A stretch of DNA of 64,000 nucleotides from an uncultured Roseovarius sp. (GCF_913057115.1 NZ_CAJXNN010000003.1:95737-159736), one strand, 5' to 3'; numbered from the stretch's first letter, positions 1 to 8,484 are shown. The notes: generated by a model from the letters alone, not told the origin. Program-made: numbers and translations.

Positions 1-218
1 GGTTGGTGAACGTGGTGAAATTTATCCCCTATGCCTTTCTGGGGATATTCACGGTGCAGACCGTGGTGATGGACCTGTTGTTGGCCCCCTTCGCGATTTT
101 GGGGGCATGGTTGGGGGTGAAGGCGCATCGCGTGGTGCCCGAGGCGCTGTTTTTCGCGATCACCTATGTGCTGCTGACGGTGACCGGAGTGAAATTGATC
201 TGGGACGGGGTGATGTGA
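1..218 (+). CDS. TauE/SafE (TSUP) family membrane transporter, C-terminal fragment
   Basis: Only the last ~72 residues are inside the window; the gene starts upstream of base 1. The visible part is strongly hydrophobic, with two membrane segments (around VMDLLLAPFAILGAWLG and FFAITYVLLTVTGVKLIWDG), and ends at TGA 216-218. The end pattern, a glycine-rich helix followed by a short loop with His-Arg-Val-Pro and a last helix ending in KLIWDG, is what I know from sulfite exporter/TSUP proteins (TauE/SafE). These are inner-membrane anion exporters, for example of sulfite or sulfoacetate. The substrate cannot be read from this fragment. The assignment is by resemblance of a short tail, so moderate confidence. 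Confidence 0.65.
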   Translation, partial: LVNVVKFIPYAFLGIFTVQTVVMDLLLAPFAILGAWLGVKAHRVVPEALFFAITYVLLTVTGVKLIWDGVM

Positions 219-219
219 G

Positions 220-519
220 TCAGGCGTCGCTGCCATCGGCGGGCAGGGCCTCGGCAAGGGTCTCATAGGCCTGACCACTGGCCACGAGGCAAGATATGCC
301 GTGGGCCGACGTCACGATGATGGTCCAGGTGCCGGAGGTGGGGGAGGCAAAAACCTCAACCATGGCATTGTTGGCCCCAAGGCCCATGGATTGCCGGGTT
401 TCGCCGAAGCGGTCGGCCAAACGGTCAACGACAACCTCACGCGGCGCGCAGTTTTGCGGTTGTGCATTGGCGGCAGTGCCAAGCAGCGCGGCGCAGGCAA
501 GTGAAATGGCAGCTTTCAT
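220..519 (-). CDS. Small secreted protein of unknown function
   Basis: A 99-residue protein with a clear N-terminal signal peptide (MKAAISLACAALLGTAANAQ, cleavage predicted after NAQ or ANA). The mature part has two cysteines (near residues 24 and 76) that could form a disulfide in the periplasm. A ribosome-binding stretch (GAAAAACG) lies just upstream of the ATG. I do not recognise a named domain; similar short signal-peptide proteins are common in Rhodobacterales. It lies tail-to-tail with the transporter fragment, 1 base apart, and is divergent from the mcl2 operon, so the 195 bases between them must hold both promoters. Confidence 0.6.
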   Translation of the reverse strand: MKAAISLACAALLGTAANAQPQNCAPREVVVDRLADRFGETRQSMGLGANNAMVEVFASPTSGTWTIIVTSAHGISCLVASGQAYETLAEALPADGSDA

Positions 520-714
520 CGTTTTTCCCCTTTCTGGTGGTCAGATGCCGAAAAGCCTGTGAGCAGGATACTTCATTGTGGTTAACGGAGCGTGCGCGGC
601 AGGATAACGCGGGGTTGCTGCGCTGCGGCGAGAAAGTGCTTGAACATTTCCGTTGAAAAATGCCATTCCTGCGCAAGATTGTTGCCGACAGAGCCGCAGG
701 CGAGGAGTTGACCC

Positions 715-1578
715 ATGGATTTGACCACGCATCCCTATCGTTCGGTGCTTTATATTCCCGGCTCGAAAGAGCGGGCTTTGGAGAAGGCGCAGACCCTTCC
801 GACCGATGCGATTATTTTCGACTTGGAAGATGCCGTGGCGCCTGATGCCAAGGCCGAGGCGCGTGAGACTTTGGCCAAGGCGTTGAAGGCCGGGGGCTTT
901 GGCAAGCGGGCCAAGATCGTGCGGATCAATGCCCTGACGACTGAATGGGGTAATGAGGATGTGCGGGTTCTGAAAGATGCGGGGGCCGATATTTTCCTGC
1001 TGCCCAAGGTGAACACGCCCACGGATGTGGATGCGCTGGCTGACTTGCTGGGGCCGCAGATGCCGATCTGGGTGATGATGGAGACCCCAGTGAGCGTGTT
1101 CAACGCCCGTGAGATTGCCGCGCATGCGCAGGTGACGGGGCTGGTGGCCGGGACAAATGACCTGACCAAGGATTTGGGCTGCCGGAGCCGCGCGGACCGT
1201 TTGCCGTTGATGACCTCTTTGCAGATGATCGTGATGGCGGCGCGCGCGGCGCGGGGCGTTGTGGCGATTGACGGGGTGTATAACCGGTTCCGCGATGGCG
1301 ACGGATTGAAGGCCGAGTGCGAGCAGGGCCGTGATCTGGGCTTTGATGGCAAGACCCTGATTCATCCGGCGCAGATCGACGTGACCAACACGGCCTTTGC
1401 GCCGACACAATCCGAGATCGAATTGGCCGAACGCCAGATTGCGGCGTTTGAAGAATCCCATGCCTCGGGCCAAGGTGTGGCCGTGGTGGACGGACAGATC
1501 GTGGAAAACCTGCATGTTGTCGCGGCGCAGCGGACGTTGGCCAAATCGGCGGCGATTCAGGAACTGGCAGCGGAGTAA
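715..1578 (+). CDS. mcl2: (3S)-malyl-CoA thioesterase (HpcH/HpaI aldolase/citrate lyase family)
   Basis: 287 residues of the CitE-like TIM-barrel family. The family signatures are visible: SVLYIPGS near residue 10, FDLEDAV at 35-41, the likely metal-binding Glu123 in MMETPVS and Asp149 in GTNDLTK, and a conserved DGVYN at 186-190. The length and the neighbour mch (mesaconyl-CoA hydratase) point to Mcl2, which hydrolyses (3S)-malyl-CoA to malate and CoA in the ethylmalonyl-CoA pathway, rather than the longer Mcl1 lyase (about 318 residues). ATG 715 follows a GAGGAG ribosome-binding site at 702-707. It is first in a four-gene same-strand cluster (mcl2, nnrU, DUF1737, mch). A generic citrate-lyase-beta-like role cannot be fully excluded. 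Confidence 0.85.
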   Translation: MDLTTHPYRSVLYIPGSKERALEKAQTLPTDAIIFDLEDAVAPDAKAEARETLAKALKAGGFGKRAKIVRINALTTEWGNEDVRVLKDAGADIFLLPKVNTPTDVDALADLLGPQMPIWVMMETPVSVFNAREIAAHAQVTGLVAGTNDLTKDLGCRSRADRLPLMTSLQMIVMAARAARGVVAIDGVYNRFRDGDGLKAECEQGRDLGFDGKTLIHPAQIDVTNTAFAPTQSEIELAERQIAAFEESHASGQGVAVVDGQIVENLHVVAAQRTLAKSAAIQELAAE

Positions 1579-1584
1579 TTGGCG

Positions 1585-2130
1585 ATGGCATATCTTATCT
1601 TGGGTCTTGCGCTTTGGTTCGCGGGGCATTTTTTCAAGCGCGCGCTGCCGGATATGCGCGCCAATATGGGCAATGCCGGGAAGGGTGTTGCCGCGCTGAT
1701 CATTCTGGGCGGTCTGGTTTTGATGGTCGTGGGCTATCGGCAGGCGGATTTTGTGAATCTCTGGTATCCGCCGGCGTGGACGGTGCATTTGAATAACCTG
1801 CTGATGCTGGTGGCCGTTTTCGTTTACGGGATGAGCGCCACGAAGGGTCGGCTGCGCGGCAAGATGCGGCATCCGCAGCTGGTGGCGGTGAAAATCTGGG
1901 CCGTGGCGCATTTGCTGGTGAATGGCGATCTGGCCTCGCTGGTGTTGTTTGGTGGGTTGCTGGCTTGGGCGGTGATCGAGGTGATCGTGATCAACCGCTC
2001 GGAAGAGTGGGTGCGCCCGGAGCCCGGCCCGGCCAAGAAGGACATCCTGTTGGTGGTCATTACCTTGGTGATGTTCTTCGCGATTACCTTCATTCACAAT
2101 TGGCTGGGCGTCTGGCCGTTCCCGGGGTGA
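1585..2130 (+). CDS. NnrU family integral membrane protein
   Basis: 181 residues with about five to six hydrophobic helices, starting AYLILGLALWFAGHFFKR and ending in FFAITFIHNWLGVWPFPG. The HxxxR start, a central HPQLVAVKIWAVAHLLVNGD helix and the C-terminal His-Asn-Trp are features I associate with the NnrU family. NnrU was named from nitric oxide/nitrite reduction loci, but most alphaproteobacterial members have no proven function. ATG 1585 is preferred to the in-frame TTG two codons earlier. It starts 6 bases after mcl2 and is followed 4 bases later by the DUF1737 gene, so it is almost certainly co-transcribed with the ethylmalonyl-CoA genes. Confidence 0.8.
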   Translation: MAYLILGLALWFAGHFFKRALPDMRANMGNAGKGVAALIILGGLVLMVVGYRQADFVNLWYPPAWTVHLNNLLMLVAVFVYGMSATKGRLRGKMRHPQLVAVKIWAVAHLLVNGDLASLVLFGGLLAWAVIEVIVINRSEEWVRPEPGPAKKDILLVVITLVMFFAITFIHNWLGVWPFPG

Positions 2131-2134
2131 CAAG

Positions 2135-2338
2135 ATGAAGCTCTATCGTTTCCTATCGGCCGATGACACATCGGGCTTTTGTCACAAGGTGACCGAGGCC
2201 CTGAACAAGGGGTGGGCGCTTCATGGTGACCCGACCTATGCCTTTGATCATGCCAATGGCGTCATGCGCTGTGGGCAGGCGGTGGTGAAAGAGGTGGATG
2301 GCACCTACTCCCCCGATATGAAACTTGGAGATCAGTGA
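2135..2338 (+). CDS. DUF1737 domain protein
   Basis: A 67-residue cytoplasmic protein matching the short DUF1737 pattern: KLYRFLSADD at the start, a central helix (VTEALNKGWALHGDPTY) and an AVVKEV strand. DUF1737 proteins are tiny alpha/beta folds, often annotated only as hypothetical. The ATG lies 4 bases after the NnrU stop. Its TGA ends 2 bases before the mch start at 2341, so it is embedded in the operon and probably translationally coupled. No enzymatic residues are evident. Confidence 0.75.
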   Translation: MKLYRFLSADDTSGFCHKVTEALNKGWALHGDPTYAFDHANGVMRCGQAVVKEVDGTYSPDMKLGDQ

Positions 2339-2340
2339 CC

Positions 2341-3372
2341 ATGGCCAAGACAAACCCGGGCCGGTTTTTCGAAGATTATACCGTTGGTGAAACCATTGCA
2401 CATGCGGTGCCGCGCACCGTGTCGGGCGGGGAGCGGGCGCTGTATCACGCGCTTTATCCGGCGCGGCATGCCTTGTATTCCTCGGACGCTTTCGCGCAAT
2501 CCTGTGGGTTGCCAGCCAGCCCGATTGACGATTTGGCGGCGTTTCACGTGGTGTTTGGCAAGACGGTGCCTGATATTTCGCTCAATGCTTTGGCGAACTT
2601 GGGTTATGCCGAGGGCCGGTGGCTGAAGCCGGTGTATCCCGGCGATACGCTGCGCTCGAGTTCGGAGGTGATTGGCCTCAAGCAGAACTCCAATGGCAAG
2701 TCCGGTGTTGTTTGGGTGCGCACCAAGGGCGAGAACCAGCGCGGCGAGACCGTGATGGATTACGTGCGCTGGGTGATGGTGCGCAAGCGCGATGCGGGCA
2801 GCGACGCGCCCGAGACTACCATTCCGGATTTGAAGCCGGTGCTTGAGGTGAGCGACTTGGTGGTGCCCGAGGGGCTGGATTTCACCGATTACGATTTCAC
2901 GCTGGCCGGGGAGCCGCATCGCTGGGGCGACTATGAGGTGGGCGAGACCATCGACCATGTGGATGGTGTGACGGTGGAAGAGGCCGAGCATATGATGGCC
3001 ACGCGCCTGTGGCAGAACACCGCCAAGGTGCATTTCGACGCCACGCTGCGCGAGGATGGCAACCGGTTGATCTATGGCGGGCATGTGATTTCCATGGCGC
3101 GGACGCTGTCGTTCAACGGGTTGGCCAATGCGCAGATGATCGTGGGCTTGAATGGCGGGGCGCATGCGAACCCCTGTTATAGCGGCGATACGATCAAGGC
3201 CTGGAGCGAGGTGTTGGACAAGGCCGAAACCGGCGCGCCGGGGATTGGCGCGCTGCGCCTGCGTCTGGTGGCGACCAAGGGCGGGGAGCCATTTACCCTG
3301 AAGGGGGAGGATGGAAAGTACTTGCCGCATGTGCTTCTGGATCTGGATTACTGGGCCTTGATGCCGATGTGA
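2341..3372 (+). CDS. mch: Mesaconyl-CoA (2-methylfumaryl-CoA) hydratase, ethylmalonyl-CoA pathway
   Basis: 343 residues, the length I know for alphaproteobacterial Mch. It is a double hot-dog (MaoC-like) protein: an N-terminal repeat (about residues 8-150, starting GRFFEDYTVGETI) and a C-terminal repeat (about 190-335, starting HRWGDYEVGETIDH). Both open with the same G-x-Y-x-V-G-E-T-I pattern, which shows internal duplication. The enzyme interconverts mesaconyl-CoA and beta-methylmalyl-CoA when acetyl-CoA is assimilated without isocitrate lyase. ATG 2341 is chosen over an upstream in-frame GTG at 2335. It is the last gene of the mcl2 cluster and is followed by a strong hairpin terminator at 3398-3427. 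Confidence 0.92.
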   Translation: MAKTNPGRFFEDYTVGETIAHAVPRTVSGGERALYHALYPARHALYSSDAFAQSCGLPASPIDDLAAFHVVFGKTVPDISLNALANLGYAEGRWLKPVYPGDTLRSSSEVIGLKQNSNGKSGVVWVRTKGENQRGETVMDYVRWVMVRKRDAGSDAPETTIPDLKPVLEVSDLVVPEGLDFTDYDFTLAGEPHRWGDYEVGETIDHVDGVTVEEAEHMMATRLWQNTAKVHFDATLREDGNRLIYGGHVISMARTLSFNGLANAQMIVGLNGGAHANPCYSGDTIKAWSEVLDKAETGAPGIGALRLRLVATKGGEPFTLKGEDGKYLPHVLLDLDYWALMPM

Positions 3373-3390
3373 ATTGTGGATCGTGGGAAT

Positions 3391-3518
3391 TGTGATCACA
3401 GGCCCGGTGAGCGCGCGGGCCTGTTTTCGTATTAGCATCCGGGAATATTTAGGCTGGGAATGACTGACTGATTCTGTGAGGATTTCTTTGTGATCACACC
3501 ATTATTTTTGTGATCACG
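3391..3518. promoter_or_regulatory. Three GTGATCAC palindromes upstream of sdhC
   Basis: TGTGATCACA occurs at 3391-3400 and again at 3489-3498, and TGTGATCACG at 3509-3518. The last two have centres exactly 20 bases apart (two helical turns) and share a T-rich left flank (TTTGTGATCAC). All sit in the mch-sdhC gap. A perfect 8-bp palindrome three times in about 130 bases is unlikely by chance and looks like a dimeric-regulator operator for the sdh operon. The regulator is not in the window. Confidence 0.6.
3398..3427 (+). terminator. Intrinsic terminator after mch
   Basis: A 9-bp perfect stem (ACAGGCCCG at 3398-3406 with CGGGCCTGT at 3416-3424) and a 9-nt loop run directly into TTTT. It lies 26 bases after the mch stop and closes the mcl2-mch operon before sdhC. 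The left arm overlaps the first TGTGATCACA palindrome. Confidence 0.85.
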
Positions 3519-3663
3519 TATCTGCCAATTTCGTGCGAAATGGTCGCATCAATTGGGATTTTAGGCTGTGCAGAGGTGACAGGCGCGCTAAAAAGAGCCA
3601 AACACGGGGCAGACCCGGTGCCGGGTGATTGACCCCGGCGCAAGAGAACGAAGGGACCGATCC

Positions 3664-4047
3664 ATGGCTGACGTGAACCGCGGTGACAGACCGCTATCGC
3701 CACATCTTCAAGTTTACCGCCCACAACTGACCTCGATCACCTCGATCCTGACGCGGATCACGGGCAATGCCCTGCTGGTCGCGGCGCTGTTGATCGTTTG
3801 GTGGTTCTTGGCCGCTGCGACAAGTGCGGAATATTTCGCCATCGCCAATGGCTTTATCACAAGCTGGTTCGGCGATCTGATCATGTTCCTGTCGCTTTGG
3901 GGGCTTTGGTATCACACGCTGGCCGGTGTGCGGCACCTGATCTGGGACAACGCCAAGATGCTGGAGATCGAGACCGCCGAGAAGCTGGGCTGGGGCGTGA
4001 TCATCGGTTCGGTTGTTCTGACCATCATCACCGCGCTGATCGTCTGA
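3664..4047 (+). CDS. sdhC: Succinate dehydrogenase cytochrome b556 subunit
   Basis: 127 residues with three membrane helices, the SdhC size. It starts with the family pattern RPLSPHLQVYRPQLTS, followed by TRITG, the quinone-site region. The second helix ends in HTLAGVRHLIWD, where a His is expected to be a heme b ligand. It anchors the SdhAB catalytic heads in the inner membrane and passes electrons to ubiquinone. ATG 3664 has GAAGGGA upstream; reading further upstream gives no family-like sequence. First gene of sdhCDAB; sdhD follows 13 bases later behind a GAGGAGGG site. Confidence 0.95.
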   Translation: MADVNRGDRPLSPHLQVYRPQLTSITSILTRITGNALLVAALLIVWWFLAAATSAEYFAIANGFITSWFGDLIMFLSLWGLWYHTLAGVRHLIWDNAKMLEIETAEKLGWGVIIGSVVLTIITALIV

Positions 4048-4060
4048 GGAGGGCCAAGAG

Positions 4061-4432
4061 ATGCGTTATCTGACTGATCGTAAGCGTGCTGTTGGCCTCG
4101 GATCGGCCAAATCCGGTGTGCATCATTTCTGGGCGATGAAGGTGTCTTCGGTTGCCTTGTTGATCCTGATCCCGCTGTTTGTCTTTACCTTCGGCTGTGT
4201 GCTGGGATCGTCCTATGAAGAGGTCATGGCCTATTACGCGCGGCCCTTCCCGGCGATTGTCGCGGCGCTGACCATCATCGTGGGGTTCAAGCATTTCAAC
4301 GATGGTGTGCAAGTTCTGATCGAGGACTATGTTCATGGGGTGTCGCAGAAGATCTGGATTATCCTGATGACCTGTCTGAGCTATGGCGCGATGGCCACGG
4401 GCCTGTTCGCAATCGCCAAGATCGCCCTTTAA
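4061..4432 (+). CDS. sdhD: Succinate dehydrogenase hydrophobic membrane anchor subunit
   Basis: 123 residues with three predicted membrane helices (about 27-50, 62-80 and 92-118). The sequence has [16 protein letters not shown] near the start and [19 protein letters not shown] in the middle, matching SdhD; the second stretch carries the His and Asp-Tyr region expected near heme and the quinone pocket. It pairs with SdhC to form the membrane part of complex II. Strong GAGGAGGG ribosome-binding site, and sdhA follows 19 bases after the stop. Confidence 0.93.
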   Translation: MRYLTDRKRAVGLGSAKSGVHHFWAMKVSSVALLILIPLFVFTFGCVLGSSYEEVMAYYARPFPAIVAALTIIVGFKHFNDGVQVLIEDYVHGVSQKIWIILMTCLSYGAMATGLFAIAKIAL

Positions 4433-4451
4433 GACGCGGAGTTTTCAAGCA

Positions 4452-6257
4452 ATGGCTGCTTACGAATACGAAACACATGAATACGACGTGGTCGTGGTTG
4501 GCGCCGGCGGCGCGGGCCTGCGGGCGACATTGGGCATGGCCGAGCAAGGCCTGCGCACCGCCTGTGTGACCAAGGTTTTCCCGACACGAAGCCACACCGT
4601 GGCGGCACAGGGCGGCATCGCGGCCAGCCTTGGCAACATGGGGCCGGATAGCTGGCAGTGGCATATGTATGACACCGTCAAAGGCTCGGACTGGTTGGGG
4701 GATACGGATGCGATGGAGTATCTGGCCCGCGAGGCGCCCAAGGCGGTTTACGAGCTGGAGCATTACGGCGTGCCCTTCAGCCGGACCGAGGAAGGCAAGA
4801 TTTACCAGCGGCCTTTCGGGGGCCACACCACCGAGTTTGGCGAAGGCCCGCCCGTGCAGCGGACCTGTGCCGCCGCCGACCGGACCGGCCACGCGATTTT
4901 GCATACGCTTTATGGTCAAAGCCTGAAGCAGAAGGCCGAATTCTACATCGAATATTTCGCCATTGACCTGATCATGAGCGACGATGGCGCCTGTACCGGT
5001 GTTGTCTGCTGGAAGCTGGACGATGGCACGATCCATGTGTTCAACGCCAAGATGGTCGTGCTGGCGACCGGCGGTTATGGCCGGGCCTATTTCAGCGCCA
5101 CTTCGGCGCATACCTGCACCGGCGATGGTGGCGGTATGGTGGCCCGTGCGGGCCTGCCGCTTCAGGATATGGAATTTGTGCAGTTCCACCCGACGGGGAT
5201 TTACGGCTCGGGCTGTTTGATCACCGAAGGGGCGCGTGGGGAAGGTGGGTACCTCACCAACTCCGAAGGGGAACGGTTCATGGAGCGCTATGCGCCCAAC
5301 TACAAAGACCTTGCGCCGCGTGACTATGTCAGCCGGTCGATGACCATGGAAATCCGCGAAGGCCGGGGCGTGGGCGCCAATGGCGACCACATTCACCTGA
5401 ACCTGTCGCACCTGCCCGCCGAGGCATTGAACCTGCGCCTGCCGGGGATTTCCGAGTCGGCCAAGATTTTCGCCGGTGTGGACGTCACGAAAGAGCCGAT
5501 CCCGGTTCTGCCGACCGTGCACTATAACATGGGCGGTATTCCGACCAATTATTGGGGAGAAGTGTTGAACCCCAGCAAGGATGATCCGACCGCCGTGGTG
5601 CCGGGTCTGATGGCCGTGGGCGAAGCGGGCTGTGCCTCGGTGCATGGGGCGAACCGCTTGGGCTCGAACTCTCTCATCGACTTGGTGGTCTTTGGCCGGG
5701 CTGCGGCCATTCGCGCCGGGAAGGTCGTGGACCGTGACAGTGCGGTTCCCGCAACGAACACGGGTCAGGTGGACAAGGCGTTGGATCGGTTTGACGGGTT
5801 GCGCCATGCGGATGGCGGTATCGCGACCGCCGATCTGCGCGACGAAATGCAAAAGACCATGCAGGAGGACGCGGCGGTGTTCCGGACCTCCAAGACAATG
5901 GCCGAAGGTCTTGAGAAGATGGGCGCGATTGCCGCCAAGCTGGATGACCTCAAGGTGACCGACCGTAGCCTTGTGTGGAACAGCGACCTGATGGAGACGC
6001 TGGAACTGACCAACCTGATGCCGAACGCCTTGGCGACGATTGCCGGGGCCGAGGCGCGCAAGGAATCGCGCGGTGCACATGCGCATGAGGATTTCACCAA
6101 GCGTGACGATGAAAACTGGCGGGTGCACACGATTGCGCGGGTCGAGGGCAACAAGACCGACCTCAGCTATCGCCCGATCATCGAGGACCCGCTGACCGAG
6201 GAGAAAGCGGGCGGCATCAGCCTCAAGAAGATCGCGCCCAAGGAACGGACGTTCTGA
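4452..6257 (+). CDS. sdhA: Succinate dehydrogenase flavoprotein subunit
   Basis: 601 residues. Oxidises succinate to fumarate and holds covalent FAD. The dinucleotide-binding loop [13 protein letters not shown] is at residues 13-25, and His48 in [10 protein letters not shown] is the residue to which FAD attaches. The catalytic region [21 protein letters not shown] includes the substrate-binding Arg. C-terminal R-x-E-S-R-G-A-H-A and R-x-D-x-N-W patterns are intact. ATG 4452 is preferred, because 23 upstream in-frame codons overlap sdhD and have no homology-like features. Unusually, two unrelated genes separate it from sdhB. Confidence 0.97.
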   Translation: MAAYEYETHEYDVVVVGAGGAGLRATLGMAEQGLRTACVTKVFPTRSHTVAAQGGIAASLGNMGPDSWQWHMYDTVKGSDWLGDTDAMEYLAREAPKAVYELEHYGVPFSRTEEGKIYQRPFGGHTTEFGEGPPVQRTCAAADRTGHAILHTLYGQSLKQKAEFYIEYFAIDLIMSDDGACTGVVCWKLDDGTIHVFNAKMVVLATGGYGRAYFSATSAHTCTGDGGGMVARAGLPLQDMEFVQFHPTGIYGSGCLITEGARGEGGYLTNSEGERFMERYAPNYKDLAPRDYVSRSMTMEIREGRGVGANGDHIHLNLSHLPAEALNLRLPGISESAKIFAGVDVTKEPIPVLPTVHYNMGGIPTNYWGEVLNPSKDDPTAVVPGLMAVGEAGCASVHGANRLGSNSLIDLVVFGRAAAIRAGKVVDRDSAVPATNTGQVDKALDRFDGLRHADGGIATADLRDEMQKTMQEDAAVFRTSKTMAEGLEKMGAIAAKLDDLKVTDRSLVWNSDLMETLELTNLMPNALATIAGAEARKESRGAHAHEDFTKRDDENWRVHTIARVEGNKTDLSYRPIIEDPLTEEKAGGISLKKIAPKERTF

Positions 6258-6261
6258 TCAG

Positions 6262-7188
6262 GTGTTGGACCATGCGGGCATTGAGCGTGACGCATCCGGG
6301 ACGGGGCCAGGGATGACGGCCCCGTTGCACGGCATGCCGGAGGCGCCCGAATGGGCGCAGCTTGGCATTGTGCCGGGTGTTGCGTTGCGGGCCTTTGGGA
6401 TGCGCCGGTCGGGCAATCATGCGATTGCCGATTGGATCATGCGTAATGCGCCGGGTGTTCATTCGGTATTCCTGAACAACTGCAAGCCGGGTAAATCGCC
6501 TTTGGAGAGCTTCGCCTCGATCGAGGTGGACGGCGAGAAACAGGCGGTGCGCCGGGCGCGGGGCAACCTGCCCGGCGAGACCGCGCGGCTTGGCGATGGG
6601 GCGCTTTTGTTGGTCTCCTATGAAGACCTGTCTCCGGCGGATTTTGGGCCGCAACGGCCGATTTCAGGCGGCTTTGACACGGGTCTGTTTGCCTGTGACG
6701 TTCTGATCTACCGCAGTTTCCTGAATTGGGCGGCGTCGCTTATCAAGAAACTGCAAAGCAATTCGGGCTATGGCCCGATGCGGCGGGTGGCGATCATGCT
6801 GAACACGGCAGATCGCTATGCCCGGATGCTGGATTTGGTGGGCAAGGCCCCCGGCAATGGCATGGTGCCGATTTGTTATGATCGGTGGTTCGTGGACGGG
6901 GCCTATCGTGAGGGTGTGCTGGGGCAGCTTGGCTTGCCCGTGACCGACAACGCGATAGGTGGTGTTCAAAGTTACGGCGGTGGCTCGTCCTTTCAAAAGG
7001 ATGCCGCCGCGCCGGAGGACTTGCAGACCAGTGACCGCTGGCGACAGATGGCGGAGGATGCCGATTTCCGCGCCTTCCTGAGTATCGCCGCACGTGAGGA
7101 GGGTTTGATGACGCAGGTCGAGGCGCATTTCCCCGAGGATGCGGCGCGCTTGGCCGGTGGTTTGGTAACGAGTTTGAGCAAAGGGTAA
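6262..7188 (+). CDS. Sulfotransferase-like P-loop protein inside the sdh operon
   Basis: Up to 308 residues (GTG 6262); ATG 6313 (291 residues) is an alternative start and no start has a strong ribosome-binding site. No membrane segment or signal peptide is seen. The segment ALRAFGMRRSGNHAIADWI (residues 41-59) resembles the 5'-phosphosulfate-binding loop of sulfotransferases (R-S-G-[TN]-x). DVLIYRSFLNWAAS (146-159) has Arg151 and Ser159 exactly eight apart, as in the 3'-phosphate-binding motif of PAPS-dependent enzymes. Together these suggest a diverged sulfotransferase fold. Substrate unknown. It starts 4 bases after sdhA and is followed by a lipoprotein gene and sdhB, so it is co-expressed with complex II. 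Fold assignment is inference from two motifs. Confidence 0.6.
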   Translation: MLDHAGIERDASGTGPGMTAPLHGMPEAPEWAQLGIVPGVALRAFGMRRSGNHAIADWIMRNAPGVHSVFLNNCKPGKSPLESFASIEVDGEKQAVRRARGNLPGETARLGDGALLLVSYEDLSPADFGPQRPISGGFDTGLFACDVLIYRSFLNWAASLIKKLQSNSGYGPMRRVAIMLNTADRYARMLDLVGKAPGNGMVPICYDRWFVDGAYREGVLGQLGLPVTDNAIGGVQSYGGGSSFQKDAAAPEDLQTSDRWRQMAEDADFRAFLSIAAREEGLMTQVEAHFPEDAARLAGGLVTSLSKG

Positions 7189-7193
7189 AGGAC

Positions 7194-7526
7194 ATGACCA
7201 GGACGATCAAAGTGACCAGCCTGTTATGCGCCGCCATGATCCTGAGCGGTTGTGCCGCGGCCAATGACGCCGCCGATGCCGTGGCGCGTGACCGGGCCAA
7301 GACGGTGGTCAATGGCGTGGTCGAAGAGCGTTTTCCCGGGCTGGATGCCCGCCCTGTGACCGACTGCATCATTGATGCCGCTTCGGCCGGGGAAATCATC
7401 GAGATTGCCGGTGCGAGTGTCACCGGCGTGACCCAATCCACGGTTGAACAGGTGGTTGAGATTGCCGCCCGCCCCGAGGCCGTGAACTGCATAGCCGACA
7501 ATAGCCTGACCCTATTGGGCGGCTGA
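7194..7526 (+). CDS. Small lipoprotein of unknown function between sdhA and sdhB
   Basis: 110 residues with a bacterial lipoprotein signal: a basic start (MTRTIK), a hydrophobic core ([11 protein letters not shown]) and lipobox LSGC, giving a mature N-terminal Cys at about residue 20. Two further cysteines (DCIID and NCIAD) in the mature part could form a disulfide. Processing by Lgt/LspA would place it on the periplasmic side of a membrane. It has an AAAGGA site, begins 5 bases after the sulfotransferase-like gene and ends 13 bases before sdhB. No domain recognised. Its placement suggests expression with complex II but gives no direct role. Confidence 0.75.
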   Translation: MTRTIKVTSLLCAAMILSGCAAANDAADAVARDRAKTVVNGVVEERFPGLDARPVTDCIIDAASAGEIIEIAGASVTGVTQSTVEQVVEIAARPEAVNCIADNSLTLLGG

Positions 7527-7539
7527 AAGGAGTAGAAAG

Positions 7540-8319
7540 ATGGTTCAACTCACACTCCCCAAGAACTCGCGTATGACGACGGGCAAGACATGGCCCAAGC
7601 CGGAAGGTGCGAGCAACGTGCGGAAGTTCCAGATTTACCGTTGGAACCCCGATGACGGGCAGAACCCCAGTGTGGATACCTATTTCGTCGATATGGACGA
7701 TTGTGGGCCGATGGTTCTGGATGCGCTGATTTACATCAAGAACAAGGTCGACCCGACGCTGACCTTCCGCCGCTCGTGCCGTGAGGGGATTTGTGGCTCT
7801 TGCGCGATGAATATCGACGGGATCAACACGCTGGCCTGTATCTATGGCATGGACGAGATCAAGGGCGACGTGAAGATTTACCCGCTGCCGCATATGCCGG
7901 TGGTCAAAGACCTGATCCCGGACCTCACGCATTTCTATGCCCAGCATGCCAGCATCATGCCGTGGCTTGAGACCAAGACCAACCGTCCGGCGAAGGAATG
8001 GAAGCAGTCCATTGAGGACCGCGAGAAACTGGATGGTCTCTATGAATGCGTGATGTGCGCCAGCTGTTCGACGGCTTGCCCCAGCTATTGGTGGAATGGC
8101 GACAAGTACCTCGGGCCGGCGGCATTGCTGCATGCCTATCGCTGGATTATCGACAGTCGGGATGAGGCGACGGGCGAGCGTTTGGACGATCTGGAAGATC
8201 CGTTCAAACTGTATCGTTGCCACACGATCATGAACTGCACCAAGACATGCCCCAAGGGATTGAACCCCGCCAAGGCGATTGCCGAGATCAAGAAGATGAT
8301 GCTGGAGCGCGCCGTCTAA
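7540..8319 (+). CDS. sdhB: Succinate dehydrogenase iron-sulfur subunit
   Basis: 259 residues. The N-terminal plant-type ferredoxin domain has the [2Fe-2S] ligands Cys80, Cys85, Cys88 and Cys100. The C-terminal domain supplies the [4Fe-4S] and [3Fe-4S] ligands from Cys170, 173, 176 and 180 ([12 protein letters not shown]) and Cys227, 233 and 237 ([14 protein letters not shown]). It carries electrons from SdhA FAD to the quinone site. Good AAAGGAG site before ATG 7540. Last gene of the sdh operon; a strong terminator follows 24 bases after the stop. Confidence 0.97.
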   Translation: MVQLTLPKNSRMTTGKTWPKPEGASNVRKFQIYRWNPDDGQNPSVDTYFVDMDDCGPMVLDALIYIKNKVDPTLTFRRSCREGICGSCAMNIDGINTLACIYGMDEIKGDVKIYPLPHMPVVKDLIPDLTHFYAQHASIMPWLETKTNRPAKEWKQSIEDREKLDGLYECVMCASCSTACPSYWWNGDKYLGPAALLHAYRWIIDSRDEATGERLDDLEDPFKLYRCHTIMNCTKTCPKGLNPAKAIAEIKKMMLERAV

Positions 8320-8343
8320 TTGGTATTGAGACCCTGAGTGTTG

Positions 8344-8372
8344 AAAGCCCCGGCCTGTTCGTCGGGGCTTTT
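8344..8372 (+). terminator. Intrinsic terminator after sdhB
   Basis: Perfect 9-bp stem AAAGCCCCG (8344-8352) and CGGGGCTTT (8363-8371), a 10-nt loop, and TTTT at the 3' side. It ends the sdhCDA-x-x-B transcript. Confidence 0.9.
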
Positions 8373-8484
8373 CATTTACCTTAGGGAACTTGCACGTCAT
8401 GCATGGCGACTGTGCAGAACTGTCCGTTCTATGCTGTGCTGCGGCATCTTATGTGAGGGCCGAAAGCAATGATGGAGCAGAAAA

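Noticed and set aside
541..2133. 530-codon open frame on the minus strand
   Set aside because: It runs antisense to mcl2 and nnrU, has a His/Arg/Gln-rich composition typical of the opposite strand of GC-rich genes, and shows no domain.
4359..6128. 589-codon minus-strand frame
   Set aside because: Antisense shadow of sdhA; no motif, no ribosome-binding site, and sdhA itself is certain.
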